Both the position numbers and the translations under genes were made by a program. The notes beneath the pieces are model-generated. The model ran no database searches, was not told where the DNA came from, and was given only the letters and a program-made list of their open reading frames with translations. A DNA stretch of 52,264 nucleotides from an uncultured Bacteroidales bacterium (GTDB lineage Bacteria; Bacteroidota; Bacteroidia; Bacteroidales; F082): positions 1-52,264 of the forward strand of contig CALAZZ010000047.1 in assembly GCA_937926515.1 (NCBI GenBank), in the 5' to 3' direction. Shown one piece after another: positions 17,370-26,286 of the stretch. Within the stretch, counting starts at the first letter, position 1. Every line of letters starts with the position of its first letter.

Positions 17370-18038
17370 CTAAACCTCCGAAAGGAACATGTCGAGGTTA
17401 TCAAACTTATGGTGGTAATCTTCCATTGACCGACGGATTACCTCATGTGCCTCTTCAATCCCATAAACATGTGTAATTTCCACATTACTTTCCTTTCCCG
17501 GAAGGTCCTTGTAAGTTAGGAAATAATGTTTCAAGCGGTCAAGAACCAGCTGTGGACAATCATTGATGTCCTGGTATTTACCATATACTGCATCATTGTT
17601 TAAAACAGCCACAAGTTTATCATCGGCTTCGGTACCGTCGATCATTCTAAACCCGCCAATAGGACGGGCCATGACCAGAATGTCTCCATGTGTAATGTCT
17701 TTTTCAGTAAGCACGCATATGTCGATGGGATCGCGGTCGCCTTTTATATCTTTTCGGCCGGTTTTTTCATTAGCAAAGTCAGCAACTTTTTCTGAGCAAA
17801 ATGTTTGCGGGATAAATCCATATAAGGCAGGCACCACATTAGAAAACTTCTGAGGTCGGTCGAGACGCAGGTAGCCCGACACCTTGTCCACCTCATATTT
17901 TACTGTGTCGGTAGGTACCATTTCAATAAAACAAGTAACTACTTCAGGCGCTTGGGAACCGATTTCAACACCGTGCCAAGGATGTGATTTATAGCGTAAT
18001 CCCATTAATCGACCTATGGGATCCATAATTTTTGACAT
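17370..18038 (-). CDS. ppa: inorganic pyrophosphatase, soluble type I
   Basis: Hydrolyses pyrophosphate to two phosphates, pulling biosynthetic reactions forward. The 222-aa chain contains the metal-binding signature GDRDPIDICVL (three Asp). Upstream VTCFIEMVPTDTVKYEVDK and YGFIPQTFC fit the OB-fold type I enzyme, and downstream is VMARPIGGFRMIDGTEADDKL. It is longer than the E. coli enzyme (about 175 aa), with extra N-terminal residues, as in other Bacteroidota. It is convergent with rnhA. Confidence 0.94.
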   Translation of the reverse strand: MSKIMDPIGRLMGLRYKSHPWHGVEIGSQAPEVVTCFIEMVPTDTVKYEVDKVSGYLRLDRPQKFSNVVPALYGFIPQTFCSEKVADFANEKTGRKDIKGDRDPIDICVLTEKDITHGDILVMARPIGGFRMIDGTEADDKLVAVLNNDAVYGKYQDINDCPQLVLDRLKHYFLTYKDLPGKESNVEITHVYGIEEAHEVIRRSMEDYHHKFDNLDMFLSEV

Positions 18039-18067
18039 AATCGGGCTTTTGTAATGTAATGAAGTTG

Positions 18068-18086
18068 CAAATTTATCGTATTTTTG
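18068..18086. promoter_or_regulatory. back-to-back promoter boxes for ppa and the secreted-protein genes
   Basis: On the minus strand 18068-18075 reads TAAATTTG, 30 bp before the ppa ATG. On the plus strand 18079-18086 reads TATTTTTG, pointing to the gene at 18216 with a leader of about 125 nt. Both match TAnnTTTG. Confidence 0.5.
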
Positions 18087-18215
18087 ACCAGCTTTGTTCA
18101 GATTATAAGAAACAAGTCAAAATAGACATTGATTTCCACATCTGCCAGAACATTTTACCAACCAATTTCGAAACAACCACCACAAATGTAATGTTGTTAC
18201 ATATTTTGAATAAAT

Positions 18216-18938
18216 ATGAAAAAGTATCTTTGTGGTTTATTAATACTTATCAGTCTTCTTGCGGTCACCGGGAGCCTACAGGCCCAAATTCAATCGGTTT
18301 ACCTTACCAGGGGGAGCAATGCTCATTCTATTCATTATTTTTCACCCACAAGGGAGCCTGCAGATCTTTGGCTGAATCCCTATCTCGATGAGCAATGGAA
18401 AGATGGGCATATTCAATTTGCGGATAGTATCATATGGTATGGCCAGTTGAGATATGATCTTTTTCGAAAACAGATGGAAATGATCATTGAGAGTGATACG
18501 TTTTATATTTCCCAGCCTTTCATAGTTGATCTTATCATGATCGGAGACGATTATTTTGTATATAGCCCTTATATTGATAAGGCTAGAAAAGAACAAGTTT
18601 TTGGGAGTGATTATTTTAAGCTATTGAGTAACCCTGGTCCGGCAAAGTTATTATTAAGAAATCGATTACGTATTGAAGAGTCGGGCCTGGCTGAGAGTAA
18701 TTTGCTTTTTGGAATGCCCTCCGAACAAAAGAAAAGCTTTGCCCGGCTTACCACTTATTATATACAATTAAGCCATGAAGCTCCAGCTATACGCATTAAA
18801 CGAAAGAAATCACATCTTAAGAAACTGCTGGCAGATAAATGGGCAGAAATAGAAATTTACTCCAAGGAAAACAAAATTAGGTATAGGAAAGTGTCAGATA
18901 TTGCACAGCTAGTGGATTATTACAATACAATCAAATAG
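18216..18938 (+). CDS. secreted protein of unknown function
   Basis: A 240-aa exported protein with a signal peptide ending at SLQAQ (about residue 24). The mature part has YGQLRYDLFRKQMEM and DDYFVYSPYIDK strands. It ends in a basic helical tail (KKSHLKKLLADKWAEIEIYSK...) closing with VDYYNTIK. This arrangement recurs in Bacteroidota envelope proteins of unknown role. It is followed 11 bp later by another secreted-protein gene, so the two are one operon. Confidence 0.82.
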   Translation: MKKYLCGLLILISLLAVTGSLQAQIQSVYLTRGSNAHSIHYFSPTREPADLWLNPYLDEQWKDGHIQFADSIIWYGQLRYDLFRKQMEMIIESDTFYISQPFIVDLIMIGDDYFVYSPYIDKARKEQVFGSDYFKLLSNPGPAKLLLRNRLRIEESGLAESNLLFGMPSEQKKSFARLTTYYIQLSHEAPAIRIKRKKSHLKKLLADKWAEIEIYSKENKIRYRKVSDIAQLVDYYNTIK

Positions 18939-18949
18939 ATGGCGGCCTT

Positions 18950-19669
18950 ATGAAATTACGAACAAGAATCGTTTTTTTGATTTTCAATTTATTGTCAATG
19001 GCTTTGTTGTCGCAACAAACCAATTACAATATCAACAATGTAAATCTGAAACTTAGTCAAAACAGATTATTGGTAAAATATGACCTTTTTAGTAAAAAAA
19101 GCCATGACCCTGTGACTGTGAGGCTTTTATTTTATGACGATCAATACAGAATTTATGTACCAAAAACCATACAGCCTGATTCCCGCAAGCCAATATCACC
19201 GGGAAAAAACAGAAGTATTTCATGGGATTTTGCTAAAGATATGCAGAAAATAAGTGTTGACCTTCATCCATATTTGATTCCTGGCAATATTGCAAACCAT
19301 AATTTCGGTATGGGGACCGAGGCAGCTTTGTTTTCAGTGTTGATACCTGGAATGGGGAATTATTTTGTTGGCGATACCAGGAATCAGTCAATTAAACCAT
19401 GGATGAAGACAATAGGGTCTTATGGTTTGATTCTTCTTGGTACTTATGCTGCTCGCGAGCGATTCCGCAAAGAGCCAATATATAGCACCGATGGAAAAAA
19501 ATGGAAAATGGGAGCGTGGAATTATCGGTATTTTGAAAACGATGCGGAAATCTTAATAGGAACAGGTATCGCTATTTGGATAACTGATATCGTCCTGGTT
19601 GCGATTAAAGGGAACCATAATGCTAAGCTAAAACGTAATATACTGGGCATGAATATTGTATATCGCTAG
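18950..19669 (+). CDS. secreted/membrane protein of unknown function
   Basis: A 239-aa protein with an N-terminal signal (KLRTRIVFLIFNLLSMALLSQQ). A beta-rich domain covers about residues 24-110 (VNLKLSQNRLLVKYDLF, VTVRLLFYDDQYRIYV). A Gly-rich hydrophobic half follows (AALFSVLIPGMGNYFVGDTRN; IGSYGLILLGTYAARERF; GTGIAIWITDIVLVAIKG). The second half resembles the membrane segments of Bacteroidota DUF5683-like proteins; I am not sure of the family. The TAG stop forms part of the CTAG that precedes a lone copy of the MITE end. Confidence 0.8.
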   Translation: MKLRTRIVFLIFNLLSMALLSQQTNYNINNVNLKLSQNRLLVKYDLFSKKSHDPVTVRLLFYDDQYRIYVPKTIQPDSRKPISPGKNRSISWDFAKDMQKISVDLHPYLIPGNIANHNFGMGTEAALFSVLIPGMGNYFVGDTRNQSIKPWMKTIGSYGLILLGTYAARERFRKEPIYSTDGKKWKMGAWNYRYFENDAEILIGTGIAIWITDIVLVAIKGNHNAKLKRNILGMNIVYR

Positions 19670-19680
19670 TGTCGGGTCAA
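19666..19680 (+). repeat. solo copy of the MITE end (CTAGTGTCGGGTCAA)
   Basis: Fourteen of 15 bases match the left end of the element at 13214. No matching opposite end is visible before or within the next gene, so this is a remnant or a decayed copy. As at 13214, CTAG contains the stop codon of the gene to its left. Confidence 0.6.
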
Positions 19681-19754
19681 TACCACCTTGAAGACAGCTG
19701 ATCGTTTAAGGATCGCTTTATGATGGCATATCTACATAATACCTTTTGCATCAA

Positions 19755-20261
19755 CTAATTACCAATATTTAGATTGGCAGGTACTGATAAATGTGCCTGA
19801 ACCATTTTCCAGTCACCCCCTTGTTGTTTCTCAAGAACACCAGTAAAACGCAAGCCTTCGAATCGATGAGCGATGTCATTGTACATGAAATTGTAATTCA
19901 GTATTTGCGCAAACCAAGCTGTATTATTCGTGCAATTGATCTTGATATACTGATCACTTACTGAGATATATGTATCGTCTATCAACCTGAACTGATTACG
20001 GAAAGCATTACGAATGGCATTCCATCCCTGAAGTTTTTCATGCGAATCGGTGCCAAACAGCATGATGCTGTCACCCGGTGCCCAAATGTTTTCGATGGTA
20101 ATATAATCTTTGTTTTCACTTGCAATAAGATAGCGTTCAAGGAGGTTCTCAATCTTTTGTAATTCATTAGTTCTGTCAATGCTGTCTTTACAATCGTTGC
20201 ATGCGACAGTGGTAAGCAAAATCAGGCTTACCATCGGGTAAAAAAGTAACATTCTTTTCAT
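19755..20261 (-). CDS. NTF2-like (SnoaL/SgcJ type) lipoprotein
   Basis: A 168-aa protein with a lipoprotein signal (LLFYPMVSLILLTTVAC, lipobox VAC then N). An NTF2-like cone fold follows: helix IENLLERYLIASENKDYITIENIW, strand DSIMLFGTD, helix WNAIRNAFRNQF, and the paired strands NNTAWFAQILNYNF and FTGVLEKQQGGDWKMVQAHLS. The final WKMVQAHLS strand is characteristic of SnoaL_3/DUF4440-type proteins. Enzymatic activity is not evident. The longer frame begins at TTG; the ATG two codons in is used here. Confidence 0.82.
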   Translation of the reverse strand: MKRMLLFYPMVSLILLTTVACNDCKDSIDRTNELQKIENLLERYLIASENKDYITIENIWAPGDSIMLFGTDSHEKLQGWNAIRNAFRNQFRLIDDTYISVSDQYIKINCTNNTAWFAQILNYNFMYNDIAHRFEGLRFTGVLEKQQGGDWKMVQAHLSVPANLNIGN

Positions 20262-20612
20262 GACCAAAGGTTTTCTAACCGTTTTTATTATGTATTACCG
20301 ATTGATCGGCGACTAAATTTGTGCCTTAAATTACAAAATAATAGCAGTTATTGAAATAATCTACACTTATTTATACTGATTTTAAATAAATAAGCCAAAA
20401 TGAAGAGAAATAAAATAAATGCTGGTCTGGTGTGCCAATTTTGACAACAACAAAATAAAGGTAGGCAGTAGATCATAATAATTACCTGAATAACAATATA
20501 CTAGATTCCATTCACAATGATTGTGCCGAAAGATGCTCAAAAAAGCTTTCTCTATTCCGGTATATTTTCGTAAAATTGCAGCCAATTTCAAACCTTGAAA
20601 TCAAGCACCTAA
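20262..20612 (+). other. intergenic region upstream of the ATP synthase genes
   Basis: AT-rich, non-coding. TAAATTTG at 20314-20321 matches the -7 consensus on plus but would leave a leader of about 290 nt. A weaker TAAAATTG (20572-20579) nearer atpB may be the real promoter. CACAATGATTGTG at about 20511 is an imperfect palindrome. I see no gene or structured RNA. Confidence 0.4.
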
Positions 20613-21701
20613 ATGGCTTACAACAAAGGTATAATGACTCACTCAAAACTCAGCATATTACTGTTTTTATTCTTTTATGCGAGTAATTTGGTATTGTCAG
20701 CAGAACAGCAGGTTGAAAAAGAAAAGAAAGAGTTCAATGCCGGCAAAAAGATCATGTCGCATATTGTTGATGCCTATGACTGGCATATTGCTGACATTGG
20801 CGATGTTCATATCAGCATTCCCTTACCTGTTATACTTTATGATGAAGGCGATTGGCACTTTTTCTGGTCCAGCAAGTTTGAACATGGATATTCGAGTTAC
20901 AAAGGCTACAAAATTGCTAAAGAAGGCCGTCTTTCAGGTAAGATTGTACGTATTGCTGATGATGGTGCATACATCAGGCCGCTTGATTTCTCAATAACCA
21001 AGAATGTATTTTCAATTTTTATAACATCAGCATTTATTATTTGGCTGTTTATCAGTATTGCAAAATCATACAATCGACGCCGGGGACATGCACCAAAAGG
21101 CATTCAATCTGTATTTGAACCGCTCATTCTATTTATTCGAGACGATATAGCAAGAGATTCGATAGGCGAGAAGCATTATCGAAAATTCCTTCCATTCCTG
21201 CTGACTTTGTTTTTCTTTATCTTTCTCAATAACCTCATAGGCTTGATTCCATTTTTCCCCGGAGGAGCCAATGTTACCGGTAATATTGGCGTAACAGGTG
21301 TGCTGGCTGGATTTACCCTCCTTACAATTTGGGTGAACGGGAACAAGAATTATTGGAAGCACATTTTCAATACACCTGGTATGCCATGGTGGTTGAAAGT
21401 GCCAATACCGCTTATCCCAATCATTGAGATCGTTGGTGTGTTCACCAAGCCATTTGTGTTGATGGTACGTCTGTTTGCAAATATTACAGCCGGCCATATA
21501 ATCATCCTGGGATTTATAAGCCTGATCTTTATTTTTGGACAAAACTCTGTTGCAGGTGGATACACTATTTCAGTAGTATCTGTCGGACTGGCTATCTTCA
21601 TGAATTTTCTTGAATTACTTGTGGCTTTTATTCAGGCATTTGTATTCACCTTATTATCAGCTATTTTCCTGGGAATGGCTGTTGAAGAAGAACATCATTA
21701 A
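20613..21701 (+). CDS. atpB: ATP synthase F0 subunit a
   Basis: Subunit a forms the proton half-channels against the c-ring. The 362-aa chain is long because of an N-terminal extension. A signal-like hydrophobic stretch (LSILLFLFFYASNLVLS) is followed by about 110 periplasmic residues containing HIPL-type and LPVILY segments, normal in Bacteroidota. The conserved core has NNLIGLIPFFPGGANVTGNI, the essential Arg in FVLMVRLFANITAGHI, and the C-terminal VAFIQAFVFTLLSAIFLGMA. The ATG seven codons downstream (MTHSKL) is an equally good start. It leads the atpBEFHAG block. Confidence 0.95.
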   Translation: MAYNKGIMTHSKLSILLFLFFYASNLVLSAEQQVEKEKKEFNAGKKIMSHIVDAYDWHIADIGDVHISIPLPVILYDEGDWHFFWSSKFEHGYSSYKGYKIAKEGRLSGKIVRIADDGAYIRPLDFSITKNVFSIFITSAFIIWLFISIAKSYNRRRGHAPKGIQSVFEPLILFIRDDIARDSIGEKHYRKFLPFLLTLFFFIFLNNLIGLIPFFPGGANVTGNIGVTGVLAGFTLLTIWVNGNKNYWKHIFNTPGMPWWLKVPIPLIPIIEIVGVFTKPFVLMVRLFANITAGHIIILGFISLIFIFGQNSVAGGYTISVVSVGLAIFMNFLELLVAFIQAFVFTLLSAIFLGMAVEEEHH

Positions 21702-21744
21702 TGACAAAACAAGAACCTATTATTAACTTAAATATCTTAATATC

Positions 21745-22005
21745 ATGGAATTATTAACCATTTTGTTACAAGCTGTCACTGATCTTTCATTCGTAGCCAA
21801 AGCATCAGCTGCTTTTGCTGCCAGCATCTCTGTAATTGGTGCGAGTATGGGAATCAGTGCAATCGGTCGCAGCGCTTTGGAATCCATAGCCCGTCAGCCT
21901 GAGGCAGCGGGTGATATCCGTGGCAACATGATCGTGTCGGCAGCCCTTATTGAAGGTGTTGCTTTTTTCTCGATAGTTGTCTGTCTGCTGATTGTATTCA
22001 TGTAA
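21745..22005 (+). CDS. atpE: ATP synthase F0 subunit c
   Basis: Subunit c of the rotor ring, 86 aa, two helices joined by the conserved polar loop ARQPEA. The ion-binding carboxylate is the Glu in AALIEGVAFFSIVV. The Gln in helix 1 and the Ser after the Glu that mark Na+-binding rings are absent (Ile and Gly here), so proton coupling is predicted. It is followed by a terminator-like hairpin before atpF. Confidence 0.96.
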   Translation: MELLTILLQAVTDLSFVAKASAAFAASISVIGASMGISAIGRSALESIARQPEAAGDIRGNMIVSAALIEGVAFFSIVVCLLIVFM

Positions 22006-22019
22006 CAGTAAAAAAACGG

Positions 22020-22064
22020 CCCCAATTCCTGTAACGGTTGGTTACAGGATGGGGTTTTGTTTTG
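22020..22064 (+). terminator. terminator-like hairpin between atpE and atpF
   Basis: CCCC-(ATT)-CCTGTAAC pairs with GTTACAGG-(AT)-GGGG around a 5-base loop (22020-22054) and is followed by TTTTGTTTTG. It has every mark of an intrinsic terminator yet lies inside the atp operon. Confidence 0.7.
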
Positions 22065-22092
22065 ATATTATTGAAACGAAAAATACATTAAT

Positions 22093-22587
22093 ATGGAATT
22101 AGTTAATCCGGGTATAGGTTTGATTTTCTGGATGACACTTGCTTTTGGCGTAGTGGTTTTCATACTCAAAAAATTCGCGTGGCCAGCTATTACCAATGCA
22201 CTTGCCGAAAGGGAGGAAAGTATCGAAGAAGCGTTGCGGGCTGCTGAAATCACGCGTGAAGAAATGAAAAAGCTTAAGCTCGACAATGAGGAGTTATTGA
22301 AAGAGGCCAAAGAAGAACGTGTTACAATCATCAATGAAGCCCGCAAAATAAGAGATAAAATGTTGGATGATGCACGAGCCCGCGGTAATGAAGAAGCAGA
22401 CCGGATTGTTGAAAGTGCTAAGCAACGAATACAAAATGAGCGTAACGCTGCTATTGTTGACATCAAAAATGAAATTGCAGAGATATCTATCCTTATCGCT
22501 GAGAAAATTCTTCGCGAAAAGTTAAGCGACACCGCAGCACAAAGAGAATATGTCAACAAATTATTGAAGGAAACGAACCTGAATTAA
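22093..22587 (+). CDS. atpF: ATP synthase F0 subunit b
   Basis: Peripheral stalk subunit, 164 aa. One N-terminal membrane helix (GLIFWMTLAFGVVVFILKKFAWP) is followed by a long charged coiled coil with the typical heptad-like A/E/R pattern (EEALRAAEITREEMKKL, ARARGNEEADRIVESAKQ). The C-terminus ends as usual for b subunits. There are 87 bp between atpE and atpF, occupied by the hairpin, and 29 bp to atpH. Confidence 0.95.
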   Translation: MELVNPGIGLIFWMTLAFGVVVFILKKFAWPAITNALAEREESIEEALRAAEITREEMKKLKLDNEELLKEAKEERVTIINEARKIRDKMLDDARARGNEEADRIVESAKQRIQNERNAAIVDIKNEIAEISILIAEKILREKLSDTAAQREYVNKLLKETNLN

Positions 22588-22616
22588 TACAAACCCCTGA
22601 GCCTACTGCAGTACTT

Positions 22617-23174
22617 ATGAAAAACATCCTGCTTGCCCGACGTTATGCCAAAGCGCTTTTTGCATTCGCCCTTGAAAATAAAGAGCTTGATGAGGTATAT
22701 ACCGACATGAAAATGATTGGACAGGTGATGTCAGAAAATAAGGAGTTGCGCCATCTCATGCTTAGCCCGGTGGTGTCGAACAGCAGAAAAAAGGACATAC
22801 TCAGAAAAATATTTGAACCAAATACGAATAAGTTAACACGAACATTTTTAGATATATTGGTTAGAAAAGGACGGGAGCGTGAAATTCAGGAAATTGCTCA
22901 ACAATTTGACAGAATATATCTTGATTACAATAAAATTACACGGGTTGGACTAATAACTGCTATTTCACTTGATAAAGCCATGCAACAAAAGATGGTGGAC
23001 AGTTTCAGAAATAAAACTCATAGCAAGCTGCAACTTATCGAACAGATTGATCCCGACATCATCGGTGGTTTTGTATTGAAGTTTGATGACTATATGTACG
23101 ATGCCAGTGTTAAGAAAATGCTTGGCGATATGCGAAAGGAGTTTGAGAAGAATTTATTTAAAGTTGGATTTTAA
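22617..23174 (+). CDS. atpH: ATP synthase F1 subunit delta
   Basis: Joins the b stalk to the top of the F1 alpha subunits. The 185-aa chain has the N-terminal helical domain starting ARRYAKALFAFALENKELDEVY. The C-terminal signature IDPDIIGGFVLKFDDYMYDASVKKML is the delta/OSCP motif. Length and position between atpF and atpA are standard. Confidence 0.95.
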   Translation: MKNILLARRYAKALFAFALENKELDEVYTDMKMIGQVMSENKELRHLMLSPVVSNSRKKDILRKIFEPNTNKLTRTFLDILVRKGREREIQEIAQQFDRIYLDYNKITRVGLITAISLDKAMQQKMVDSFRNKTHSKLQLIEQIDPDIIGGFVLKFDDYMYDASVKKMLGDMRKEFEKNLFKVGF

Positions 23175-23191
23175 CGAAAGAATAAAACCCT

Positions 23192-24790
23192 ATGGGAGCT
23201 ATTAAACCCGCTGAAGTATCAGCAATTTTACGTAAAGAACTTTCTGGATTTGAAACAGAGGCTGCACTTGAAGAAGTAGGTTCGGTGCTGCAAATAGGAG
23301 ATGGTATCGCACGTATTTATGGCATGGGAAATGCAGAATCGGGCGAATTGGTTACATTTGAAAAGTCTGGTATGCAAGGTATTGTGCTTAACCTTGAGGA
23401 AGACAATGTGGGTGTAGTACTGCTTGGTGAAAGTGGCAGCATTAATGAAGGTGACCTAGTGAAACGCACAGGCCGCATTGCATCACTTCAAGTTGGTGAA
23501 GGTATGCTGGGCCGTGTTCTCAATACGCTAGGCAAGCCGATTGATGGCAAAGGTGACATCACAGGCAAATCCTATGAAATGCCACTTGAGCGCAAAGCAC
23601 CCGGTGTAATTTTTCGTCAACCTGTGAACGAACCCCTGCAAACAGGTATTAAAGCAATTGATGCCATGATACCCATAGGTCGTGGTCAGCGTGAGCTTAT
23701 TATTGGCGACAGGCAAACTGGAAAAACAGCCATTGCAATTGATACCATTATCAATCAAAAAGAATTTTATAAGCGCGGCGAACCAGTATATTGTATTTAT
23801 GTGGCTGTCGGACAAAAAGGTTCAACAGTTGCCAATATACTGAAAACTCTTGAAGACAATGGGGCCATGCCCTACACAGTAATCATCTCAGCTACAGCAT
23901 CTGATCCTGCAGCAATGCAGTTTTATGCACCTTTTGCCGGTGCAGCTATTGGTGAGTTTTTCCGTGATACAGGCCGTCCGGCATTGATAATCTATGATGA
24001 CCTGTCGAAGCAGGCTGTTGCTTATCGCGAAGTATCACTTTTGTTACGCCGTCCACCTGGCCGTGAGGCCTATCCGGGTGATGTATTCTACCTTCACTCA
24101 CGTTTGCTGGAGCGTGCAGCGAAAATCATCAATTCTGACAATATTGCACAAAATATGAATGACTTGCCTGAAAGCATCAGACCTTTAATTAAGGGCGGCG
24201 GATCGCTAACAGCCTTGCCTATTATCGAAACCCAGGCCGGTGATGTTTCAGCTTATATACCTACAAATGTTATTTCGATTACAGATGGTCAGATTTTTCT
24301 GGAAACAAACCTTTTTAATGCAGGCATTAGGCCTGCTATTAATGTTGGGATCTCGGTTTCACGTGTAGGCGGAAATGCTCAGATCAAATCCATGAAAAAA
24401 GTTGCAGGAACCCTTAAGCTTGACCAGGCACAGTATAGAGAACTCGAGGCTTTTTCAAAATTTGGTTCTGACCTCGATGCTGCAACGATGAATGTATTGG
24501 GAAAAGGGAAGCGCAATGTTGAGATTTTGAAACAGCCACAATATTCACCTATGACCGTTGAGCATCAGGTGGCTATCATATTTTGCGGTACACAAGGGTT
24601 ATTGCGAAAGGTTCCTGTTGATCGTATTGCTGACTTCCAGGAGGATTTTCTTCACAAATTAGATGAAAATCATGCCGATTTGCTTAAACAGCTGAAAGCC
24701 GGAAAATATGATGATGAAATTGCTAAAACCTTGACCAATGTGGCCAAGGAAGTGGCCAGTCACTATGAGAATAAAGAAAAAGCAATCTAA
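23192..24790 (+). CDS. atpA: ATP synthase F1 subunit alpha
   Basis: Non-catalytic nucleotide-binding subunit of F1. The 532-aa protein has the N-terminal barrel, the P-loop GDRQTGKTA, IYDDLSKQAVAYREVSLLLRRPPGREAYPGD, and the alpha-specific PAINVGISVSRVGG. The C-terminal helical domain is complete. There are 17 bp on either side to atpH and atpG. Confidence 0.98.
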   Translation: MGAIKPAEVSAILRKELSGFETEAALEEVGSVLQIGDGIARIYGMGNAESGELVTFEKSGMQGIVLNLEEDNVGVVLLGESGSINEGDLVKRTGRIASLQVGEGMLGRVLNTLGKPIDGKGDITGKSYEMPLERKAPGVIFRQPVNEPLQTGIKAIDAMIPIGRGQRELIIGDRQTGKTAIAIDTIINQKEFYKRGEPVYCIYVAVGQKGSTVANILKTLEDNGAMPYTVIISATASDPAAMQFYAPFAGAAIGEFFRDTGRPALIIYDDLSKQAVAYREVSLLLRRPPGREAYPGDVFYLHSRLLERAAKIINSDNIAQNMNDLPESIRPLIKGGGSLTALPIIETQAGDVSAYIPTNVISITDGQIFLETNLFNAGIRPAINVGISVSRVGGNAQIKSMKKVAGTLKLDQAQYRELEAFSKFGSDLDAATMNVLGKGKRNVEILKQPQYSPMTVEHQVAIIFCGTQGLLRKVPVDRIADFQEDFLHKLDENHADLLKQLKAGKYDDEIAKTLTNVAKEVASHYENKEKAI

Positions 24791-24806
24791 AACTGCATAG
24801 TAAGCA

Positions 24807-25691
24807 ATGCCGAGCTTAAAAGAAGTACGTACAAGAATTGATTCGGTAAACTCTACCAAGCAGATTACCAGTGCCATGAAAATGGTATCTGCTTCAAAAT
24901 TGCGCAGGGCCCAGAATGCCATCCTGACCATGCGTCCTTATGCAGCAAAGTTGCAGGAGCTTATGCAAAACATTACGGCAACACTTGAAGGTTCGGCCGA
25001 AGATAAGTATGCAGAAGTAAGACCGGCACAGAAAATCCTTTTGGTTCCTGTAACTTCTAATAGGGGTCTTTGTGGTGCATTCAATGCCAATGTAACAAGG
25101 GCAACCACAAAATTAATCCAGGAAAAGTTCAAAGAACAATATGATAATGGAAACCTGAAACTGTTTTGTGTAGGAAAAAAAGGCGAGGAATTTTTCCGTA
25201 ACCGCAAGTATCCGGTCATAGGTTTTGAAACAGATGTTTTTGATCATTTAACATTTTTAAGTGTTGTGCCTTTGGCTCAACAATTTATGGACTTATTTGA
25301 GTCAAAGACCTACGACAGGATATACTTTGTATACAACCAATTTAAAAATGCAGGCACACAAGTCCTGATCCATGAGCAGTTTTTACCCATTGAATTACCT
25401 GACATAAAAGAAGAAAACAAGTGGCAGTCAACTGAATATATTTTTGAACCCGGGCAAGAAGAAATATTAGAAGAATTGATTCCAAAAACACTTAAAACTC
25501 AAGTTTACAAGGTTTTGTTGGATAGTTTCGCCTCAGAACATGGTGCCCGCATGATCGCCATGCACAAGGCCACTGACAATGCAACAGAATTGCTCAAGGC
25601 TCTAAAACTAAGCTATAATAAAGCCCGACAGGCTGCCATTACCAAAGAGATCCTTGAGATTGTCGGAGGAGCCAATGCTCTTGACAGGTAA
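24807..25691 (+). CDS. atpG: ATP synthase F1 subunit gamma
   Basis: Central rotor shaft, 294 aa. The N-terminal helix RTRIDSVNSTKQITSAMKMVSASKL and the C-terminal ARMIAMHKATDNATELLKAL with ITKEILEIVGGANAL are the two conserved coiled-coil ends. The Rossmann-like middle carries SNRGLCGAFN. It is the last F-ATPase gene on this strand; beta and epsilon are encoded elsewhere, on the opposite strand. Confidence 0.97.
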   Translation: MPSLKEVRTRIDSVNSTKQITSAMKMVSASKLRRAQNAILTMRPYAAKLQELMQNITATLEGSAEDKYAEVRPAQKILLVPVTSNRGLCGAFNANVTRATTKLIQEKFKEQYDNGNLKLFCVGKKGEEFFRNRKYPVIGFETDVFDHLTFLSVVPLAQQFMDLFESKTYDRIYFVYNQFKNAGTQVLIHEQFLPIELPDIKEENKWQSTEYIFEPGQEEILEELIPKTLKTQVYKVLLDSFASEHGARMIAMHKATDNATELLKALKLSYNKARQAAITKEILEIVGGANALDR

Positions 25692-25727
25692 ATTAGCCAT
25701 AGATTATATCGTGTTGATTGTAATGAT

Positions 25728-25735
25728 TACTTTTG
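25728..25735 (+). promoter_or_regulatory. ferritin -7 promoter box (TACTTTTG)
   Basis: TACTTTTG matches TAnnTTTG and lies 28 bp before the ferritin ATG, so the gene can be read independently of the atp block. Confidence 0.55.
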
Positions 25736-25763
25736 TAGAGAACAAAATTAAAATACTAGACTT

Positions 25764-26273
25764 ATGTTAAAATCAAATGTTGAATCAGTATTAAACGAAC
25801 AAGTAAAACGAGAAGAATTCTCATCACGCTTATACCTTTCGATGGCTATTTGGTGCGAGGTGAATGGATTTCCCGGAGCTGCTGCGTTCCTTTACAGGCA
25901 ATCGGATGAAGAGCGTATGCACCAGTTGAAATTGGTCCGCTATGTAAATGATAGAGGTGGGAAAGCAGTACTAAAATCACTTGAACAACCTCAGGCTGAA
26001 TACGAATCTTTATTGCAAATCTTTAAGGATGTTCTTAAGCACGAACAGTTTATTACAACTTCGATCAATGAAGTATATGAGGTTACCCTAAATGAAAAGG
26101 ATTACACAACTGGTAATTTCATACAATGGTATATCAATGAACAAATTGAAGAAGAAAGTACCATGAGTACAATATTGGATAAAATAAGCCTGGTTGGAGC
26201 AGATAAAGCAGGCATGTTCCATATTGATAAAGAATTGGAAACGATGACATCAAATGCTGCACCAATCGCATAG
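25764..26273 (+). CDS. ftnA: ferritin (FtnA-like)
   Basis: Iron-storage protein that oxidises Fe(II) and stores it in a 24-subunit shell. The 169-aa four-helix bundle shows ferroxidase ligands in REEFSSRLYLSMAIW (helix A Glu), QSDEERMHQLKLV (Glu and His of helix B), VLKHEQFI and INEQIEEEST (helix D). It has no heme-binding Met signature of bacterioferritin. A convergent terminator separates it from atpC. Confidence 0.95.
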   Translation: MLKSNVESVLNEQVKREEFSSRLYLSMAIWCEVNGFPGAAAFLYRQSDEERMHQLKLVRYVNDRGGKAVLKSLEQPQAEYESLLQIFKDVLKHEQFITTSINEVYEVTLNEKDYTTGNFIQWYINEQIEEESTMSTILDKISLVGADKAGMFHIDKELETMTSNAAPIA

Positions 26274-26286
26274 TAGTTGATGGCAT

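Noticed and set aside
18059..18391. 110-codon plus frame overlapping the secreted-protein gene at 18216
   Set aside because: The overlapping frame with a clean signal peptide is the real gene.
20382..20591. 69-codon minus-strand frame upstream of atpB
   Set aside because: Low-complexity hydrophobic reading of AT-rich intergenic DNA with no homology cue.
21129..21542. 137-codon frame antisense to atpB
   Set aside because: It mirrors the coding frame of a certain gene and has no domain, promoter or ribosome site.
21745..22005. Na+-type ATP synthase c-ring
   Set aside because: The helix 1 Gln and the Ser next to the ion-binding Glu are replaced by Ile and Gly, so proton coupling is the better reading.
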